Assembly (NCBI GenBank): GCA_040218445.1
Contig: JAVJRK010000009.1
Location: 62,001 to 126,000 of the forward strand
DNA length: 64,000 nucleotides
Direction: 5' to 3'
Origin: UBA1479 sp040218445
GTDB taxonomy: Bacteria > Pseudomonadota > Alphaproteobacteria > Rhodospirillales > Casp-alpha2
In this document: one piece after another, positions 61,313 to 64,000 of the stretch
Numbering within the stretch: the first letter of the stretch is position 1
Layout: every line of letters begins with the position of its first letter
The notes under the pieces: model-generated
Database searches by the model: none
Seen by the model: the letters and a program-made list of their open reading frames with translations, nothing else
What the model was told of the DNA's origin: nothing
Position numbers and translations under genes: made by a program

Positions 61313-62170
61313 ATGGATCAAGGCGCCCACACCGCGGCGGGGGACACCCCCGCCGCGGCCGCCGTTGACCCCATTCTGGACGTTGACGGCGTAACCCTTC
61401 AGTACAAAACCAAAGAGCACCTGATCACCGCGACCTATCGGGTCGGTTTCAAGGTCTATCCAGCCGACCGGTTCGTCCTTTTGGGACCGTCCGGCTGCGG
61501 CAAATCAACCCTGCTTAAGGGTGTCGCCGGGTACTTGAAGCCGGTCGAAGGCAACATGCGGCTCAAAGGTGTGGACATCAAGGAGCCCGGCCCCGACCGG
61601 GTCATGGTGTTCCAGGAGTTCGATCAGCTTCTGCCCTGGAAGACCGTGAAACAGAACATCACCTTCGCATTGATGAACGGCGGCAAATGCAAGACCCAGG
61701 CGGAAGCCGATGAAGTCGCCATGCAGTACATCAAGAAGGTGAAGCTCGACCGGTTCGAAGACACCTATCCGCATATGCTGTCCGGCGGCATGAAACAGCG
61801 TGTCGCGATCGCCCGCGGCATGGCCATGGAACCGGATATCCTGCTGATGGATGAACCCTTCGCGGCACTGGACGCCCTGACCCGGCGTCAAATGCAGGAA
61901 GAGCTTCTGCAATTGTGGGATGACACGCGGTTCACCGTGCTGTTCGTCACGCATTCCATCGAAGAAGCGCTGATCGTCGGATCCCGCATTCTGGTCCTGT
62001 CGCCGCACCCCGGCCAGGTCAAGGCGGAACTGAACGCCCATCACCTGAACCACGACAACACGGGTGATCCGGCATTCGGGGAACTGCAATCCAAGATCCA
62101 TGACATGCTGTTCGCGGATCGGATCCTCGAGGATGAGCTGGCGGCCGCGGAAGGAGCTCAGAATTCATGA
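61313..62170 (+). CDS. ABC transporter ATP-binding protein (NitT/TauT type)
   Basis: 285-residue ATPase of the nitrate/sulfonate/taurine importer group. Walker A is GPSGCGKST (about 57-65), Q-loop VFQEFDQLLPWKTVKQN is characteristic of this group, signature LSGGMKQRVAIARG, Walker B ILLMDEPFAALDALTRR and H-loop VTHSIEEAL. The N-terminus has a 15-residue Ala-rich extension. AGGAAGG overlaps the end of the previous gene and sets ATG 61313. Its stop overlaps the ATG of the first permease (ATGA), so translation is coupled. Confidence 0.94.
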   Translation: MDQGAHTAAGDTPAAAAVDPILDVDGVTLQYKTKEHLITATYRVGFKVYPADRFVLLGPSGCGKSTLLKGVAGYLKPVEGNMRLKGVDIKEPGPDRVMVFQEFDQLLPWKTVKQNITFALMNGGKCKTQAEADEVAMQYIKKVKLDRFEDTYPHMLSGGMKQRVAIARGMAMEPDILLMDEPFAALDALTRRQMQEELLQLWDDTRFTVLFVTHSIEEALIVGSRILVLSPHPGQVKAELNAHHLNHDNTGDPAFGELQSKIHDMLFADRILEDELAAAEGAQNS

Positions 62171-63066
62171 GCACTGTTTCCGAAACCGTTATCCGGCCCG
62201 AATTCGAAGCCGATGACCTGGGCGAAGCATCACACGCCGATGTCGCCCGCAAGCTGACGCTTTGGGAAAAGCTCATCGATTTGGACGGGGTGCGTAAGCT
62301 CTCCATTCTGCTGGTCCTGATGTTCGCCTGGGAATTCTATACCCGCATCTCAGGCGTTTCGGAGCTGATCCTGCCCAAGTTCTCCGACACGGCCGTCGCG
62401 CTCTATGACGCCGTGGTCAACGATCAGCTGCTGATCATGATCAAGAACTCGCTGACGGTCCTGCTCACGGGCTATGTGATCGGCCTGGTCATCGCGACCT
62501 TGCTGACCACGGCCGCGATCATGACCCGGTTCGGCAACGATGTGCTGTCAACGCTGACGGCCATGCTCAACCCGCTTCCGGCCATTGCCCTGCTGCCGCT
62601 CGCCCTGTTGTGGTTCGGGCTCGGCTCGGCCTCGGTCGTCTTTACCCTGCTGCATTCGGTCATCTGGCCGGTCGCCCTGAACGCCCATACGGGCTTCATG
62701 GGGGTTTCCGACACACAACGCATGGTCGGCCGAAATTACGGACTGCGCGGCGTCACCTATGTGGCCAAGCTTTTGATCCCGGCGGCCTTCCCGTCGATCC
62801 TGATGGGATTGAAGGTCGGCTGGGCCTATGCCTGGCGGACGTTGATCGCGGCAGAACTGGTGTTCGGCGGTGCCATTGCCGACACCTCGGGCACGCAATC
62901 AGGCGGTCTTGGCTGGTTCGTGTTTTCCAGCCAGATGGACATGCAGATTCCCTATGTCTTTGCCGGTCTGTTCACGGTGATTCTGGTCGGCGTGATCGTT
63001 GAAAGCCTGATTTTCTCGACCATCGAGGCACGCACCATTCGTCGGTGGGGGATGCAATCATCATGA
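62167..63066 (+). CDS. ABC transporter permease, first of a paralogous pair
   Basis: 299-residue inner-membrane permease with about six helices after a 45-residue cytoplasmic N-terminus (SETVIRPEFEADDLG, DVARKLTLWEKL). ALLPLALLWFGLGSASVVF and VAKLLIPAAFPSILMGLKVG are the conserved permease loops, the latter containing the coupling segment. The end TIRRWGMQSS matches NRWGMQR in the next gene. Overlaps by four bases with the ATPase gene before it and with the second permease after it. Confidence 0.93.
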   Translation: MSTVSETVIRPEFEADDLGEASHADVARKLTLWEKLIDLDGVRKLSILLVLMFAWEFYTRISGVSELILPKFSDTAVALYDAVVNDQLLIMIKNSLTVLLTGYVIGLVIATLLTTAAIMTRFGNDVLSTLTAMLNPLPAIALLPLALLWFGLGSASVVFTLLHSVIWPVALNAHTGFMGVSDTQRMVGRNYGLRGVTYVAKLLIPAAFPSILMGLKVGWAYAWRTLIAAELVFGGAIADTSGTQSGGLGWFVFSSQMDMQIPYVFAGLFTVILVGVIVESLIFSTIEARTIRRWGMQSS

Positions 63067-63950
63067 GCATGCAAAAAACCCTTCCCGAGCCGGTTATCCG
63101 GCCGGAATTCATCAACGAGAACATCGCCGATGCGCATACGGGCGACGTGGCCCGCGAATTGTCGGTGATCGAAAAAGTATGGAACATCAACGGTGTCCGC
63201 AAAGCGGTCATCCTGTTGGGGTTGGTCACCATCTGGCAGGCCTATACGGTCCTGTTTGACGTGGAACCCCTGATGTTCCCGACGTTTCTCGTCTCTCTGC
63301 AAACACTGATCACCGATCTGTTCCAGGGTGATCTGATCTGGAAGGTCTGGTTCTCCGTCAAGGTCCTGATCTACGGTTATGGAATGGGTATGGCGATTGC
63401 CGCCGTCCTTGTTCTATGGGGCACGTCGTCCCGCCTGGGCGGTGATTTCATCGCCATGGCCACGGCCATGTTCAACCCTCTGCCGTCCATCGCCATGCTG
63501 CCGCTCGCCATGCTGTGGTTCGGCCTGGGCACGGCAAGCCTGGTGTTCGTTCTGGTCCATGCCGTGTTGTGGGCCGTGGCGTTGAACACCCATACCGGGT
63601 TCAAGAACGTATCGTCGACATTGCGCATGATCGGTGAAAATTACGGCCTCAAGGGTGTTCCCTTCGTGTGCAAGGTTCTGGTGCCGGCGGCTCTGCCGTC
63701 GATCATGACCGGGATGAAGGTTGGCTGGGCATTCGCCTGGCGCACCTTGATCGGGGCCGAGCTTGTGTTCGGCGCTTCGTCGGGCTCTGGCGGTCTTGGC
63801 TGGTACATCTTTGAATCGTCTCAGAACATCGAGACAGAGGGTGTGTTCGCCGGCCTGTTCATGGTCATTCTGATCGGCATTACGGTGGAAAACGTGATCT
63901 TCCGTAATATCGAACTGCGCACCGTGAACCGCTGGGGCATGCAACGCTAA
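63063..63950 (+). CDS. ABC transporter permease, second of a paralogous pair
   Basis: 295-residue permease homologous to the preceding one over its full length, including the unusual cytoplasmic start PEPVIRPEFINENIADAH and DVARELSVIEKVWNINGVRK. Conserved loops are MLPLAMLWFGLGTASLVF and CKVLVPAALPSIMTGMKVGW. ATG 63063 is chosen since it overlaps the previous TGA as ATGA; an earlier in-frame start at 63045 lies inside the first permease gene. The pair probably forms a heterodimeric channel, unusual for NitT/TauT importers, which normally use one permease gene twice. Confidence 0.92.
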   Translation: MSMQKTLPEPVIRPEFINENIADAHTGDVARELSVIEKVWNINGVRKAVILLGLVTIWQAYTVLFDVEPLMFPTFLVSLQTLITDLFQGDLIWKVWFSVKVLIYGYGMGMAIAAVLVLWGTSSRLGGDFIAMATAMFNPLPSIAMLPLAMLWFGLGTASLVFVLVHAVLWAVALNTHTGFKNVSSTLRMIGENYGLKGVPFVCKVLVPAALPSIMTGMKVGWAFAWRTLIGAELVFGASSGSGGLGWYIFESSQNIETEGVFAGLFMVILIGITVENVIFRNIELRTVNRWGMQR

Positions 63951-63965
63951 GCCTGGAGAAGACCC

Positions 63966-64000
63966 GTGACCATTTCCATCAATCTGCCCGTCAAACCGCT
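63966..64000 (+). CDS. Start of a further gene of the ABC operon, cut by the window edge
   Basis: GTG 63966 follows CTGGAGAAGACCC, a good ribosome site, fifteen bases after the second permease stop. Only eleven codons (VTISINLPVKP) and two bases are visible. It is probably the next gene of the importer operon. No family can be named. Confidence 0.5.
   Translation, partial: MTISINLPVKP

Overview
The window reads as a chromosomal segment of a GC-rich, probably marine or soil alphaproteobacterium, most likely Rhodospirillales-like. The grounds are gene content (MaeB-type malic enzyme, hybrid kinases ending in HPt domains, TctCAB uptake, PAS_5 protein, DUF3604), codon use strongly biased to G/C at the third position, and a CGTCATTCCCGC...GGGGGTGAC palindromic repeat of a kind common in that class. 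The species cannot be told from sequence alone. No rRNA, tRNA, insertion sequence, prophage or CRISPR array was seen. Genes are densely packed and almost all look intact; the last one runs off the right edge.

Layout. 0-13.4 kb: mixed housekeeping and unknown genes: GMC oxidoreductase, a large periplasmic ankyrin/low-complexity protein, flavin reductase, chemoreceptor, thioesterase, two small unknown proteins, dienelactone hydrolase, a 58-residue zinc-ribbon protein next to a ThDP enzyme, and a Sel1-repeat membrane protein. 13.4-19.9 kb: a minus-strand operon (GDPD, EamA transporter, fused SpmA/SpmB protein, paralogous EamA transporter), then divergent maeB. 19.9-28.4 kb: signalling block with hemerythrin, two large tandem hybrid histidine kinases, a PAS_5 protein and a persulfide-dioxygenase-like MBL protein. 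28.4-33.9 kb: mandelate-racemase-type enolase, divergent GntR/HutC regulator and a tctC-tctA-tctB carboxylate importer with a strong hairpin between tctC and tctA. 33.9-39.8 kb: phosphonate-type importer (phnD-phnC-phnE-phnE) with an HpnZ-like dehydrogenase and a divergent LysR. 39.8-46.6 kb: an acyl-CoA catabolic cluster: IclR plus MmgE/PrpD on the minus strand and class III CoA-transferase, hydratase, HMG-CoA-lyase-like enzyme and acyl-CoA dehydrogenase on the plus strand, closed by a clear terminator. 46.7-54.1 kb: transglutaminase-DUF2126 amidoligase, fused circularly permuted ATP-grasp/alpha-E protein, second transglutaminase and an exported cupin. 54.1-64 kb: DUF3604 protein, ThDP enzyme and FAD oxidoreductase in one operon, divergent from an ABC importer with two paralogous permeases.

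How it fits together. Four blocks pair an uptake system or CoA-activating entry step with degradative enzymes and their own candidate operators (TctCAB/enolase/GntR; Phn/HpnZ/LysR; CoA-transferase/IclR; ABC/DUF3604/ThDP/FAD). The two best candidates for poorly described biology are the amidoligase-ATP-grasp-alpha-E-transglutaminase cassette (46.7-53.6 kb), which has the parts of a peptide ligation and trimming system, and the DUF3604-ThDP-flavoprotein operon, whose shared promoter region carries three direct copies and one inverted copy of an ACTATAT-type motif.
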